From positions 19,518,103 to 19,582,102 of the forward strand of contig JASXTE010000011.1 in the NCBI GenBank assembly GCA_030280995.1: 64,000 bases of DNA, written 5' to 3'. Positions 34,104 to 47,445 of the stretch are shown here, piece after piece. Made by a program: the position numbers and the translations under genes. The notes beneath the pieces were generated by a model. That model made no database searches and was not told the origin of the DNA. It was given only the letters and a program-made list of their open reading frames with translations. This DNA is from Hemileia vastatrix. Taxonomy: Eukaryota > Basidiomycota > Pucciniomycetes > Pucciniales > Zaghouaniaceae. How positions within the stretch are numbered: position 1 is the stretch's first letter; every line of letters starts with the position of its first letter.

Positions 34104-37100
34104 AAAAAAACAATAAAAAAATAATAAGATTTTTCCTTTTTATACTTCTTTAACAGAGTAGGAAGATTTGAAATTTCTTTTTCAGGTATCCACGCATCAT
34201 GTTCAGATGATTTGTTCTTATATCTCAATAAATATTCAGTACCTCTTTCAGAAGTGATAATTCTATCATTGAGAATTTTATCAATTTCTGCAGTTTCTGT
34301 GACTTCCTGAGGGTTTTTCTTAGGTCTTCCCCTTCTTTTGGGAAATAAGTCACTGTTGGAAGTATAAGGCTTAATCAAGAAATGGGAAAAACAGGATATT
34401 TCCTATCATATGGAGAATACAATACAACTTCTACTGCATTATCTCCAACCATTCTTTTAACAACAAATTGTCCTACAAAAGGATCTTTTAATTTGTTGTT
34501 ACCTTGTAAATTGAAATGGACAGTAGAGATCAACACTTCATCACCCTTGTTAAATGTGTATTCCTTATGGGATTTATCCCATCTTTTCTTTTCATATTCA
34601 AATTCTTTATCAATACAGCTTTGAGCATGTTTTCTGCATAGCTGTTGCATTTGCATGAATGATTTTACACCAGGGTGTAGTTCCAACTTAGGTAATTTAT
34701 TATTGAGAATCGGAGCAGGAGTATTTGGGACATAACCTAACTAAAGCTCAAAAGAATCTTTCTCAGTGACAGAATGAACAGTGCTATTATATGCAAATTC
34801 AAGACCAGGCAATTAAGTGACCCAATCATGAGTAAATCTGTCATTGTCTTTATATTATAAACCAAAGGCACAATACCTTCTAATCATATCTTCCAGAGTT
34901 TGAATCATTCTCTCAGCTAGACCATCAGTCTGAGGATGGTGAGCTGTAGACAATTTTAACTCACAGCCACAAATATCCATCAAAGAGGTCCAAAACTCAG
35001 AAGTAAATTTAGTATCTCTATCAGAGATAATGGCTTTTGGAAAACCAATAATATTAAACATGTAAGACCACCATAAGAAAGCTAATTCTTTTATGGATAC
35101 ATCTTTGTGGGTTGGAATATATTTGCACATTTTTGTGAATCTATCTACTATTACCCAACAAGAGTTATAGCTGTCTTTACCTGCAACAGGAAGACCAGTG
35201 ACAAAATCCATGTTAATTATTTGCAAAGGAGCATTAGGTGCTTCAATATTTTGTATTAACCCTGCCCTTTTACCTGTCAACCTTTTAGATTTTTGGCAGG
35301 AATCACAAGATTCAACATATAATTCTGGGTCTTCAGACATATTAGCCCACCATGCAGTGTTTTTGATTCTAATCAATGTTTTTTCAAGATCAAAATGACC
35401 AGCCAATATGTCATCATGACAAAGTTTGAGGATAGTTTCTTTCATAGAAGGAGGAATTACAATTACATTAGTAAGCTTTCTTCTATAATATAAATAACCA
35501 TCTTCAATAGAAAACTTTCCTTTACTCAAAGCATTTTGATACTTTGCAGGAAGAGTTTTTATCAATTCTTCAATTGAAGCATTCTTAGGATCATTTAAGA
35601 TAGTAACCAATTTATTTAAATCAGAATCCTTATCATATGAATCCAGTATTAATTGCAATAACTATTCTTCCATATCAACTATAAATATACCATGGATATG
35701 AACAGTATCATCTTCAGGTACATAAGCAGGATTTGAGTCATTATTTGGCAGGGGCAATCTGGACAGCATATTAACATTTTAGTGAACATTTCCAGCCCTA
35801 TGGATAATTGTCATCCGTCCTCTGTATTCTTGAACAGCAAGTTGCCACCTGAACATATGTCTATTAGGTGTTTTCAGGTTTAAGAGGGACTTCACAGCAC
35901 TACAGTCAGTTACCAATTCAAACTTTTGGTCATCTAGATAGTAATGAAGCTTCTCAAGAGCCCAAACAACTGCTAAGCACTCTAATTGAGTGGCACCATA
36001 TTTCAATTCACTATTTCTCAAGGCTCTTGAAATATAACAAATTACAACCTCTGAGGATTTATCATTAATAATTTGTTTCTGGTGAAGGGCAGCACCCAGA
36101 CCAACAAAGCTAGCATCTGTATACAGGACAAATGATTTGTTAAAATCTGGAAGAGCTAAGATAGGGGCTTTCATTAAGCAAAATTTTAATGTATCAAAAG
36201 CTTTTTGACAGTCAATATTCCAGATGAATGCAACATCTTTCCTAGTTAGTTTGGTAAGAGGCAAGGCTATGACTTGATAATTTTTAAGATATTTTCTATA
36301 ATAGCCACACATACCCAAAAAACTTTGGATTTCTATTACAGAAGTTGGTTCCTTCACATTTTGAATTGCAGCAACTTTGTTGTGGTCTACACAAATTTGT
36401 AGGCCTGACACAACATGGCCAAGGACTTTCAAAGATTGAAAATCAAATTTACACTTTTTCAAGGACAAGGTCATATTGATTTCATCCATTTTTTGTAAAA
36501 CTCTATTTAAATGAACCATATGTTCATCAAAAGTTTTAGAAAAAACTATGATATCATCAATATACACCATGAGCCATCCCTCAATTATTTCCTGATGGAA
36601 AGTGTTATCCATGACTTTTTGAAAAACTGAAGGGGCATTCTTAGGGCCAAATGGCATTCTAAAATACTTATATATTCCCATATGAGTATCAATAAGCAAA
36701 AAATTTTGAGAATCTTTCTCAACAGGAACTTGATGATACCCTTTATTTCCATCCAGACAACTAATAAATTTTGCACCTTGCAAGGTAGCATGTATTGAAT
36801 TTATTCTGGTTATAGGATAAATATCATCAACAGTATAAGTGTTTAATGCTCTGTAATCTACACATAATCTAGCCTTATCTTTTTCATAAGAAATTAAAAC
36901 TGGGGAGATGACACAATATTTGGGGGTGACATCCAACTTCTCAATGATATTCATTTTTAATAATGTGGCAATATTATCTTCAATATCCTTTCTTTTTGTT
37001 GGAGAAGCAGGATATGGTTTTTTCTTAAGACTAGGAGGAATATCACTCAAGTTACAGGATAAGGTAATTTTCATTTCTTCCTGAACACTTCCTAAGACCT

Positions 37101-37431
37101 GAGAACCATGAGCAAAAGCCATAGGGAAAGGGGTAATTGAGGCAATAATAGAATCCTTTTATTCACTAGTTAACTGATCCCCAAAAGAAGCAGTATTTAT
37201 TTCATTTAGTAAATCATCAATTTCAGTTGTTGTTCTGCCTTTACACTGGATTAGTGAGTTACAAGACTTTAACAGATGCCCAGAAGGTTTTTTAGAGGAG
37301 AAAATTTTGAATTTCCTTTTGCCATTCATTCCCAAGGTGAAGCAATTATTTTCTGGGTCCAATTTCACACCAAACATGGTTAAAATATCCTTACCCATAA
37401 TAAACCAATTGCTTAAATTATCATTTTTCAA
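34097..37431 (-). pseudogene. Gypsy-C pol: RT, RNase H, integrase, chromodomain
   Basis: RT (37122-~36500) has KARLCVDYRALN, FRMPFGPKNAPSVFQ and MVYIDDIIVFS (YIDD). RNase H has YTDASFVGLGAAL and LVTDCSAVKSL. Integrase (35658-34700) has the HHCC finger (HDDILAGH ... CDSC), then MDFVTGLP, ISDRDTKF and TDGLAERMIQ as DDE context. The C-terminus (34378-34097, shifted by one frame) is a chromodomain (IDKILNDRIITSERG, YLLRYKNK, DAWIPEKEI). In-frame stops separate the pieces at ~37156, ~35777, ~35660, ~34853, ~34814 and ~34741. All are TAA/TAG at positions where Gln (CAA/CAG) would fit. Confidence 0.92.
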
Positions 37432-38160
37432 GACAACAATTCACAAATAGCTCTGACAAAATCACCATTATATTTGAAGAATACAGAGGTTTTGTATTTG
37501 CCAATAGGAATTAAGGTAGAACCATACCCTCTCCATTTTTCAGAAGTTATAGGTAATAATTTACTCAAATAATCCTTATCTACTGAAGCTAAAGCTTTTT
37601 CAGACACTACACTTCCTCCAGCACCAGAGTCAAGAACTACATCAACATTTTTACCATTTATGATAACAGGTGCCTTCAAATGGGATATGGCTATAGATTT
37701 GTTAGTAATATCTTTAATTATTTCAGCATTTTCCACTGAAGATAAATCCAATACACATTCTTCAGATATATTATCTAAATAATGGACATCCTGTTCTAAC
37801 ATTAAAAAATCTTTAACAAAGTCATTGTCATAGGAGATATTACTTTCACAGTCACTAGAAGAAATATTGACATCAATTTCAGCTTCATCAGTGTCTTCAT
37901 TTTGTTCAACAAGATGAATTTTCTTGTCACAAACATGACCCTTTTGCCATGGTTTTTTACATTTATAACAAGTATTTGTTGCATATTTTTTAGGTGCAAC
38001 TGGGGAAGAGGGTTTGCCAGATTTTTCTGTAGGCTTTGTAGAGGGTTTATTATGATCATGATAAGATTTACCAAGGTAATTCTTTGGTTCATATCTATGG
38101 TTGAGTAGTACCTCATTACAGATATTAATGAAAGAAGAATTTTCCCTTACATGCTCAGTT
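37428..38160 (-). pseudogene. Gypsy-C gag C-terminus (zinc knuckle) and aspartic protease
   Basis: An open frame without its own start, because it is the downstream part of a gag gene whose upstream part lies at 58266-60341. It contains the gypsy-type knuckle CYKCKKPWQKGHVC (~37965), an acidic linker, and the protease with VVLDSGAGGSVVS (~37630). It overlaps the next frame at CELL/MKNDN near 37430, either a programmed or a mutational frameshift. Confidence 0.88.
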
Positions 38161-38163
38161 CTA

Positions 38164-38260
38164 CACCACGGGAAATATGGGGGTGAACTGCAAGCAGTTC
38201 CCTCTTTTTGAAACTATTAGGAATTTGTCAGGAAACTGTCAGAAAGAGGTTTTTAAATCT
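38164..38260 (+). repeat. Left terminus of the 20-kb TIR element
   Basis: TIR CACCACGGGAAAT, then GAACTGCAAGCAGTTC (38185-38200, 7-bp arms with AA between), then 11-bp units starting GAA. The sequence continues without a gene. Confidence 0.85.
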
Positions 38261-38430
38261 GATGAAAAAACATTAAAAAAATAAACTGTCACAGATTGAA
38301 TCCAGAACGATCCCTCCTTGAGCAGAGCTTAAGAACCACATTGAACATCAGTTAATCTCAGGTTTGGCAAAAGGTTGAACAACATCACTTAGCATACCTT
38401 AATATTCAAATATTAAACTTGAATATATGT
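38261..38430. other. AT-rich spacer
   Basis: Nothing recognised between the terminal repeats and the ATGCAT-rich block. Confidence 0.4.
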
Positions 38431-38860
38431 TGCGTGTTTGATATAGATGCATATGCATTTGAATTTGCATGGTGGATACTTATTGCATGCTAAAAATTGA
38501 TGTGAATTGCCTATCCAAAGTGTATGCATAATGACTATGAAGAATAAATATGCATTAAAAATATGCATAAAATATGCATAAAAAATATGCATAGTGATTA
38601 TGTATAAAAAATATGCATATTGGATATGCATAAAAATATGCATAAAAATATGCATATTGAATATGCATTAAAAATATGCATATTGAATATGCAAAAAAAA
38701 GGTGCATATATGTATATGAATAAAATATATTAATATGCATATAAATCTTTATAATGAATATGCATATGAATATGCATAAATATGCATAATGATTGAAAAA
38801 TGCAAAAAAATGATGCTTAATGAGTATATTTTATGCATAAATAGAGATATGCAATATGAA
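38431..38860. repeat. Degenerate ATGCAT-rich repeat block
   Basis: Dozens of TATGCATA motifs (self-complementary) at ~11-20 bp spacing, for example AAAAATATGCATATTGAATA. The block is a simple, partly palindromic repeat and the short ORFs in it are artefacts. Confidence 0.8.
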
Positions 38861-39700
38861 TTCATATTGCATACAGATAACACTGGCAAACCATTTTGAC
38901 CAAAACTCATACTAAATTTTCATTCTGGACTAAAGGTGTGAGGGAAGGAAGAAAAACAGTCCGACATTAGAAAAATGCTACATGCACTCATTTTGTAGCA
39001 GAGCAAATGAGAAGTGCTGAATTATGGTTGGTGCCCATAATTTAGTATGATATCATAATTTTATTTAATTGTTTTCAATATTGAAAAGACTTTAGGTCGG
39101 TTGGTATGGATCTAGCTGTGCCAGGGTCTAATCTAATTATTTTAACAATTTCTTAATAATTAATGGGTTTTAATACAAAAACAGGTTGTAGTTTTGTGGG
39201 ATATTGGATATGATAAGGTCTTTTGTAAAAAAAAGATATATTGTTCAAAAATATTCCTGAATCAGATGTGGGATAATCACTACAAAAAATTGTAGTACTG
39301 TGGGCAATAAAATATATGCACAAGCAGTAAAGAAAGGACCAAGTGAACCCTTTTTGTGCAGTGGGAATCATTAGAGTGGAATTGTGGATGAAAAATATAA
39401 TTCATTATTACCATTTTATTTAATCAAAAAATTTATAATATTAAAAAGAACTATTGATTAATTGGTATTTGACCTTTGTGCCTCACTCATATTTATCATT
39501 TGATTGATTTTTGTCACCATTATGTTATTAATATTATAAGTATAGCAAAAACTCGTGTGCCAAATGCATACTGGGTGATGTTACACCTTTTATAATATTA
39601 TTAAATAAAGGTAAAAAAATATGAAAATGATTTGTTTTACAAAAAATAAATTGATATCCAAAAGCAATATGAGGAATAAAAAGGTAAAATTAAAGGGATC
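38861..39700. other. AT-rich lead-in to the satellite
   Basis: No gene. The last part (39440-39620) already matches satellite sequence (TTTGATTGATTTTTGTCACC, GCAAAAACTCGTGTGCCAAA). Confidence 0.5.
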
Positions 39701-42700
39701 AAATATGAAATAAAAAATTAAAGTGAAATTCCTCCCATCAAGAGCAAGTAGACATGATGGGGTGAACGCCCACCAGTGGCACTAAACTTGGACTATAATT
39801 TCTTTTTTGTAAAAATTAAAAAAAATCCACTGGAGCTTTACCAAAACTTCAGGATGACAATTTTGCCATATCAAACAACTTCTAGTGCAATTATTGAAGA
39901 AAAATTCATCTTCATTGCAATAGAGAGAATTGATCACATCAGACTGCATGTGACCAAAAGTGTCCAGCACAAGTTCGGCCGAACTTGTGCTGGACACTTT
40001 TATGATGGAGGTTAGCTAGGGTGGAATTTTTCTTCAGTTCATCTGGTATTTCTTATAAACATGTCCACTGGTATTTGATCTTTGTGCCTCACTCATATTT
40101 ATCATTTGATTGATTTTTGGTCACCATTATGTTTTAATATTATAAGTATAGCAAAAACTCGTGTGCCAAATGCATACCAGGTGATGTTACACCGTTTATA
40201 ATATTATTAAATAAAGGTAAAAAAATATGAAAATGATTTGTTTTACAAAAAATAAATTGATATACAAAAGCAATATGAGGGATAAAAAGGTAAAATTAAA
40301 GGAATCAAATATGAAATAAAAAATTAAAATAAATATACTGCCATCAAGAGCAAGTAGACATGTTGGGGCAAATGTCCACCAGTGAGGCTAAACTTGGACC
40401 ATAATTGCTTTTTTGAAAAACAAAAAAGTGCCAATCTGAGGTTTAAAAAAACTTCAGCATAACCATTTAGCCATATCAAACAACTTCTAGTTCAATGATT
40501 GAGAGAGAATTGATCACACCAGACTGCATGTGACAAAAAGTGTCCACACAAGTTTGGCCAAACTTGTGCTGGACACATTTATGACGGAGAGTAGCTAGGG
40601 TAGAATTTTTCTTCAGTTAATCTGGTATTTCTTATAAAAATTTCCATTGGTACTTGATCTTTGTGCCTCACTCATATATATCATCTGATTAATTTTTTGT
40701 CACCATTATATTATTAATATTATAAGTATAGCAAAAACTCGTGTGCCAAATGCATACCGGGTGATGTTACACCTTTTATAATATTATTAAATAAAGGTAA
40801 AAAAATATGAAAATGATTTGTTTTACAAAAAATAAATTGATATACAAAAGCAATATGAGGGATAAAAAGGTAAAATTAATCTCAAAGAGTTCAAATATGA
40901 AAAACAAAATACTAGTAAAATTCTTGCTCTCAAGAGCCAGTAGAAGTGTTGAAAAAAATGGGAGCCATCAGGGCTAAATTGTAATAAGTGACCTTTTTTT
41001 TAAAGATAAAAAATTATACACCTGAGGTTGGGAAGAACAACAGGTGGATGATTCAGCTAAACAAAACTGCTTGTAGTGAAGTTTAATAAAAAAATGTTTT
41101 TTTGTTGCCATATAGAGAATTGATCCCATCTGACTGCACGTGACTAAAAGTGTCCAGCACAAGTTCGGCCGAACTTGTGCTGGACACTTTTATGATGGAG
41201 AGTAGCTTGGGTGGAAATTTTCTTCAGTTCGTTCATCTTGTATTTCTCATAAACATGTCTACTGGTATTTTATCAGTCTGTATCTTTCATATTTATCATC
41301 CGATTAATATTTTATCACCATTATATTATTAATGTTATTAGTATAGCAAAAACTTGTGTGCCAATAGCATACCATGTGAAGTTATACCTTCAATAATTTT
41401 TTAAAATAGATGTAAATAAATATGGAAAGGAATAGTTTTACAAAAATTAAATTGAAATTTAAAAGTAAAAAGAGGAATAAAAGAGTAAAATAAAAGTCAA
41501 AGAGTTAAAATATGAAAAAAATACTGGTAAAATTCCTGCTATCAAGAGCCAGTAGAGGTGTTAAAGCAAATGGGAGCCATCAGGGCTTAATTGTATTAAG
41601 TGAACTTTTCTTTAAAGATAAAAAATTATACACCTGATATTGGGCAGAACAGCAGGTGGATGATTCAGCTAAACCAAACTACTTCTAGTGAAATTTGATA
41701 AAAAAAATTTTTTGTTGCCATACAGAGAATTGATCCCATCTGACTGCACATGACCAAAAGTGTCCAGCACAAGTTTGGCCAAACTTGTGCTGGACACTTC
41801 TATGATGGAGAGCGGCTGGGGTAGAATTTTTCTTCAGTTCATCTGGTATTTCTTACAAACATGTCTACTGGTATTTTATCTTTGTTCCTCACTCATACAT
41901 ATTTTTTGATTAATTTTTTGTCTTAATTATATTATTAATTATATAAGTATAGCAAAAAATTGTGTGCCAAATGCATACTGAGTGATGTTACACATTTTAT
42001 AATATTATTAAAAAAATGTATAAAAATATTAAAATAATTTATTTTAAAATTTATTAATTGATATCCAAGAGCAATATGAGGAATAAAAAATTAATTTAAA
42101 GCGATCAAATATGAAAAAAGAAATCCAAGTATTATTGCTAATATCAAAAGCCAGTAGAGATGTTGAAGCAAATGAGAGCCGTCAGGGATAAATTGTACTT
42201 AATTTATTGTTTTTTAAAGATAAAAGATTGTGTACCTGTGGTTTGGATGAACTCTAGGTGGATAATTCAGCTATATCAAACTACATCTAGTGAAGTTTCT
42301 TATCAAATAATTTTTTTCATTTCCATAGAGAGAATTGATCCCATCTGACTGCACCTGACCAAAAGTGTCCAGCACAAGTTCAGCCAAACTTGTGCTGGAC
42401 ACTTTTATGATGGAGAGTAGCTAGGGTGCAGGTCTTCTTCAGTGCAACTGTTAATTTTTTTAAAACATGTCAAATGGTATTTGATCTTTCTGTGTTATTC
42501 ATATTTTATTATCTGATTAATTTTTTGTCATTAGAATTTTATTAATTTTATTAGTACAGAAAAAACTTGTGCGCCAAATGCATGCCATGTTATTTTACAC
42601 CTTTTATAATATTATTAAAAAATGTTAAAAAAATATGAAAATGATTTCTTTTCCAAAATTATAAATTAATATCCAAATGTAACATGAGTGATAAAAAAGT

Positions 42701-45405
42701 AAAGTAAAAGAGATCAAATATGAAAAAGAAAAATTCAAGAAAAATTCCTGCCTTCAAGAGCAAGTAGATGTGTTGAAACAAATGGGTGCCACCAGGGCTA
42801 AATTTGATAAAATTTAATTTTTTTTAAAGATAAAAAATTTTTCACCTGAGGTTTGGAAAAACTCAAGGTGGATAATTCAGCCATACCAAACTACTTCTAA
42901 TGTGATTATTTAGAATTTTTTTTAATTTAATTTCCACAGTGAGAATTGATCCCATCTGACTGCACCTGAACAAAAGTGTCCAGCACAAGTTCGGCCGAAC
43001 TTGTGCTGGACACTTTTATGATGGAGAGTAGCTAGGGTGGAAGTGTTTCTCAGTACATCAGTTTTTTGTTTTTCACATTTCTATTGGGTTTTTAACTTTT
43101 TTTTATCATTCATATTTATCTTATAATTAATTTTTTGTCACCATATATATTATTAATGTTTCTAGTATAGCAAAAACCTGCATGCCAAATGCAAAATTGG
43201 TGATGTTACATTTTTAATAATATTATTATATAAAGTTAAAAAAATATGAATATGTTTAGTTTTTAAAAAAATAAATTGATATTTAAAATTAAAAAGAGTA
43301 ATAGAAAAGTAAAATGAAAATAAATGGGATCAAATACGAAATAAAAAATACAAGTAAAATTTTTACTATCAAGAGCCAGAAGTGGTGTTGGGACAGTTGG
43401 GGCCCCCTAGGTCAAGACTTGGTCTAAACTTACTTTTATGTATAGCTAACAAATTTTGAACTGAGGTTTGGACAGACATCCAGGGGACAATTTTACAATA
43501 TTAAACATTCTTTACTTCAATAATTGAGTGAAATATCATTTTTTATTGCCATAGAGAGAATTTATCTCATATGACTTCATGCAACCAAAAGTGTCCAGCA
43601 CAAGTTTGGCCAAACTTGTGCTGGACACTTTTATAATTGAGAGTAGGCATACAGCAAATCTTCTTAAACTCAAAAGGGATTTCTTATAAACATTTCCACT
43701 GGAATTTGATCTTTCTGTGTCATTTAAATTTACCATTTGATTAATTTTTTGTCATCATTATATTGTTAATGTTATTACTATAGTAATAACTTTTGTGAAA
43801 AATGCATACCAGGTGGTGTTCCACCTTTAATCATATATTATTAAATAAAGGTATAAGAGTATGAAAATTATTTATTTTAAAAATTAAAAATTGATATCCA
43901 AAGCAATATGAGCAATAAAAAAGTAAAATAAAAGGGATAAAATAAGAAAAAAAAATCTAAGGAAAATTCCCACTATCAATAACAAGTAGAGGTGTTAGAT
44001 CAAATGTGCACCACCAGGGCTAAACTTGCACTATATTTTCTTTTTTGTTAAACCAAAGAAAGTGTCCTGATGAAATTTGAAAATTCATCAGGAGGACATT
44101 TTGGCAATATCAAACTACTTATTGTGCAATGATTGAGCAAAATGTCATTTTCATTTCCATAGAGTAATTTATCCCATCTGACTGCATGCAACCAAAAGTG
44201 TCCAGCACAAGTTCGGCCGAACTTATTCTGGACACTTTTATGATGGTGAGTATCTAGGGTGCAGGTCTTCTTCAGTTCATCAGGTATTCCTTATAATTAA
44301 ATCCACTTGTATATGATCTTTCTGTGTCATTCATATTTATCATTTTATTCATTGTTTTTCACCATTATAATATTAATGTTATTAGTATTGAAAAAGTTTG
44401 TAAGCCAAATGCATACTGGGAGATGCTACATCTTTCATAATCTTATTAAATAAAAGTAAAAAAAATATGAAAATTATTAGTTTTACAATAAATAAATTGA
44501 TATTTGAAAGCAAAAACAGGAATAAAAAAGTAAAATAAAAGTGATTAAATATGAAATTAAACATTCAAATAAAATTTCTGCCATCAAAGATAATTTGAGT
44601 TTTCAGACCAAATTTGCACCACCAGTTCTAGATTTGGAATATTTTTTCTTTTTTTTAAAATTAATAAAAGTGTCCACCTGATGTTTTCCAAAAAATCAGG
44701 AGGATAGTATAGCAGTATAAAGCTACTTCTTGTGCAATGATTGAGCAAAAATTCATTTTAACTTCCATTGAGTAAATTTATCCCATCTGACTGCATGCAA
44801 CCAAAAGTGTCCAGCACAAGCTTAGCTGAAATTGTGCTGGACACTTTTATGATGGAGAGTAGCTAGGGTGCAAGTCTTCTTCAGTTAATCTTATATTCAT
44901 TTTAAAAATTTCTATGGGTATTTGATCTTTCTGTGTCATCCATATTTATTATTTGATTATTTTTTAGTCACCATTATATTATTAATGTTTTTAGTATAGC
45001 AAAAAAATGTGTAATGAATGTACAATGGATGATTTTACAACTTTAATAATATAATATAATAAATATAAAAAAATGTGAAAGTTATCAGTTTTACCAAAAT
45101 AAACTTGATATTTAAAAGCTAAAGGATAAATAAAAGGGTAAGATTAAAATTAAAGAGAACAAACATGAAATAAAGATATTAAGTATAATTTCTGCTATCA
45201 TGAGCCAGTAGAGGCTTCAGAAAAAATGGGCACCATCATAGATTAACATGGATCAAATTTACTTTTTACCAAAGGAAAAAATTGTCTACCTTAGGTTTGG
45301 AAAAACTTCCAGGGGACAATTTGTCTATGTAAAACTACTTTCAGTGCAATGATGGAGTGATAATTCAGTCTCATTTCCATAAAAAGAATTGATTGCGTCT
45401 GACGG
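39440..45405 (+). repeat. ~610-bp tandem satellite with a palindrome in each unit, left block
   Basis: Nine units; palindrome starts are near 39956, 40535, 41146, 41756, 42361, 42972, 43587, 44194 and 44803. The best palindromes are 46 bp and perfect (39956-40001, 41146-41191, 42972-43017, 43587-43632), with arms beginning AAAAGTGTCCAGCACAAG and a TTCGGCCGAA or TTTGGCCAAA centre. Each is followed by TATGATGGAGAGTAGCTAGG. The remainder of the unit has conserved blocks (TTTTGTCACCATTATATTA, GCAAAAACTTGTGTGCCAAA, ATGAAAATGATTTGTTTTAC). No coding capacity. Confidence 0.95.
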
Positions 45406-46538
45406 TGTGGTCTTCCAACATTGGCAGGGGCCTTTGTTGTGTGATTTGGCGCTGTTTGTGCATGTCTTAATTGACATCTGTTAAGGAATTTGGAATTTTT
45501 CTGGTTTTATTCCATGGATATTGGGTCTGTGGGTATGTGGGTACTATCATTGGATAGCCCTGGTTTTTCTCTATATTTTATGTTTTGTAGACATTTTTCA
45601 TATTCTGAGTTTTAAGGGGTCATTTCCTCATTTTTCATTTATAAAAGATTGCTGTTTAATTTTGTTTTTTGTGTTTTATGGGCTAACCTTAAGTCTTAGG
45701 GTTAAGTGCTTAGTACCATTTGATAGAGCTAATTTTTCTCTATATTTCATGTCTCAATGTTGTTATAGTGAAATTCTGTGTTTTAAAGGTTTTAGTAGTT
45801 GTAGCTAATCTTTCTAAGTAGATTAGTGGTTTTTATTGGTTTTCTGGCTTCAGGGAGGCCGGGCCGCTTCAGGCGGCATCTCCGACGTCGGGCGGCCCGC
45901 CCGCCTCTGTTTTAGGAGGTTGGGGAGCGCTCCAGGAGGGTTTTTTATGCAATTTGGCAGGTACAGGTGCCAGATTGGTGGGTGCGCATGGGCTCTTAGT
46001 TAGTGGTCTGTGTGTACATAGTGAATAAGACAGTTTGGGGCAACCTTAATCATCATACAACCATCCGGAGGTGATCTCATTGTTCCTCACTCAGTTTTCA
46101 CTGTTTTCTGGCCACAATTGGCTGTGTTTGTTGCAAGTGAGTTCTTCATTTAACTTAACTTTGGAAACTGTTTCTCTGTTATAGTCTCGCAAGCTATAGC
46201 AAGTATTATTGCTGTCTCTGGTGTGGATTTGCAGCCTACATCAAGTATCTTTGCTGTCTCTGGTGTGGATTTGAAGCCTACATCAAGTATCTTTGCTATC
46301 TCTGGTGTGGACTTGTTCTACATTTCAGTTCTTTGGTCTGGTAGTCTATCTGGGGACTACTTTCTTGGCTCATCAAGCAGTCAAGTGTTTTAAACAGGAG
46401 CTTTAGCAAAATAGGAACTAACTTACTTTAGCAAGTAAATCTCACTCTATTTTTTTAAAGGGACAGGGGATTTTCTCTCTGGTTTTTCTCCAACTCCCTT
46501 GGTCAAGGCCTATAGCTAGTACTATAGGATTGTCTACA
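45406..46538 (+). repeat. 5' LTR of the young family A element
   Basis: TGTGGTC ... TCTACA, 1133 bp. It contains a GC/CpG-rich patch (45855-45910) unlike its AT-rich surroundings and a 42-bp unit in three tandem copies (~46199-46325, CTGTCTCTGGTGTGGATTTG). Near the end is the palindrome CCTATAGCTAGTACTATAGG. Confidence 0.95.
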
Positions 46539-46542
46539 TTTC

Positions 46543-46559
46543 TGGAGCCCAATGTGGGG
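46543..46559 (+). other. Candidate primer binding site
   Basis: TGGAGCCCAATGTGGGG starts four bases after the 5' LTR. TGG at this place is the usual complement to a tRNA CCA end. I cannot name the tRNA. Confidence 0.6.
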
Positions 46560-46629
46560 TAGAACTTGCTAGTTTTTTGGAATCTCTTTTTGCTTTGGTT
46601 GGCTCTTTTTAGTGCTTTGGACTGGAGGA

Positions 46630-47445
46630 ATGGCTTCTGGTTCTGCTATTCCTGTGGTGACTGTCAGTGGGGGGGATGGTCCTCCTTCTGTGATGGTCAG
46701 GGAGTGTGTGAGAATTAAAACTTGGGATGGTACCAAGTTTATTGGGGAGGATGTCAAGTGGTTTCTAGAGAAGTATGAAACTGCTGCTGGAGTGGATGGT
46801 GCTTCCTACCTGGACATGGTGAAGCAGATTATCTTCTTCATTGGTGATAGGTCAGTTGAGAAGGAGATTGTGGCCATGTCTGGCTACAAGAAGAGGGATT
46901 GGAAATTGTTGTGTAGGGAAATGGTGGATAGATGGGGTGTCAGGTATTGCAGGGAGGCAAGGGTATTGGTGGATTCAAGTTCTCAGATAAACCTGATTTC
47001 TTTGTTTGAGGCAACTCATATGGGCCTCCCCATCAAAACTGGTATTGGTGGGAATTTGAGAGGGATCGGTGGCCATGTCACTGAATTGGTTGGAACTTCA
47101 GAGTTTGTGAAGTTAGATGTTGGAGGAGCCTCAGGGAAGGTTCATTTTTACATTGCTAAAGGTAATGTAAAAGCAGTTTTGGGTGGGCCATTCTTGATGG
47201 ATTTTCAGGCAAGAATTGGTTATCAATTTGATTTGGGAATCAGTTTGGAGTTGACTGGTGAAGAAGAAAGGAGGCTTCACATGAGGTTATCATCCCCTGG
47301 AGAGGATGGTTGGGAGACTAGGCCTGGTTTATCTTCAATGTGCCAGTGCATGGACTGCTGCAGGAGAAGGAAGGAAGTGGGTGCTGCCTCTGGTTTTTTG
47401 GAGTGCGGCTCAGGCTCTATTGAGAGTCTGTCTTTTTTAGAGTAA
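46630..47445 (+). CDS. Family A gag-N/protease fusion ORF
   Basis: 271 codons from the ATG at 46630. Residues ~25-105 resemble the start of a basidiomycete gypsy gag (WDGTKFIGEDVKWFLEKYET, then IIFFIGDRSVEKEI). This joins directly to a retropepsin-like domain (VLVDSSSQINLISLFEATHM, then FLMDFQARIGYQFDLGISLE). The catalytic D-S/T-G triplet reads DSS, so protease activity is doubtful. Capsid C-terminus and zinc knuckle are missing, an internal deletion. The tail has a Cys-rich patch (MCQCMDCCRRRK). The stop overlaps the next start as TAATG. Confidence 0.8.
   Translation: MASGSAIPVVTVSGGDGPPSVMVRECVRIKTWDGTKFIGEDVKWFLEKYETAAGVDGASYLDMVKQIIFFIGDRSVEKEIVAMSGYKKRDWKLLCREMVDRWGVRYCREARVLVDSSSQINLISLFEATHMGLPIKTGIGGNLRGIGGHVTELVGTSEFVKLDVGGASGKVHFYIAKGNVKAVLGGPFLMDFQARIGYQFDLGISLELTGEEERRLHMRLSSPGEDGWETRPGLSSMCQCMDCCRRRKEVGAASGFLECGSGSIESLSFLE

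Noticed and set aside
38413..38740. ORFs rich in MHIFYAY repeats
   Set aside because: Translation of a simple ATGCAT-type repeat; no support for a protein.
45521..45808. 95-codon ORF in the LTR, also at 53984-54271
   Set aside because: Present in both LTR copies only because the LTRs are duplicates; hydrophobic composition from T-rich DNA. Non-coding LTR is the simpler reading.
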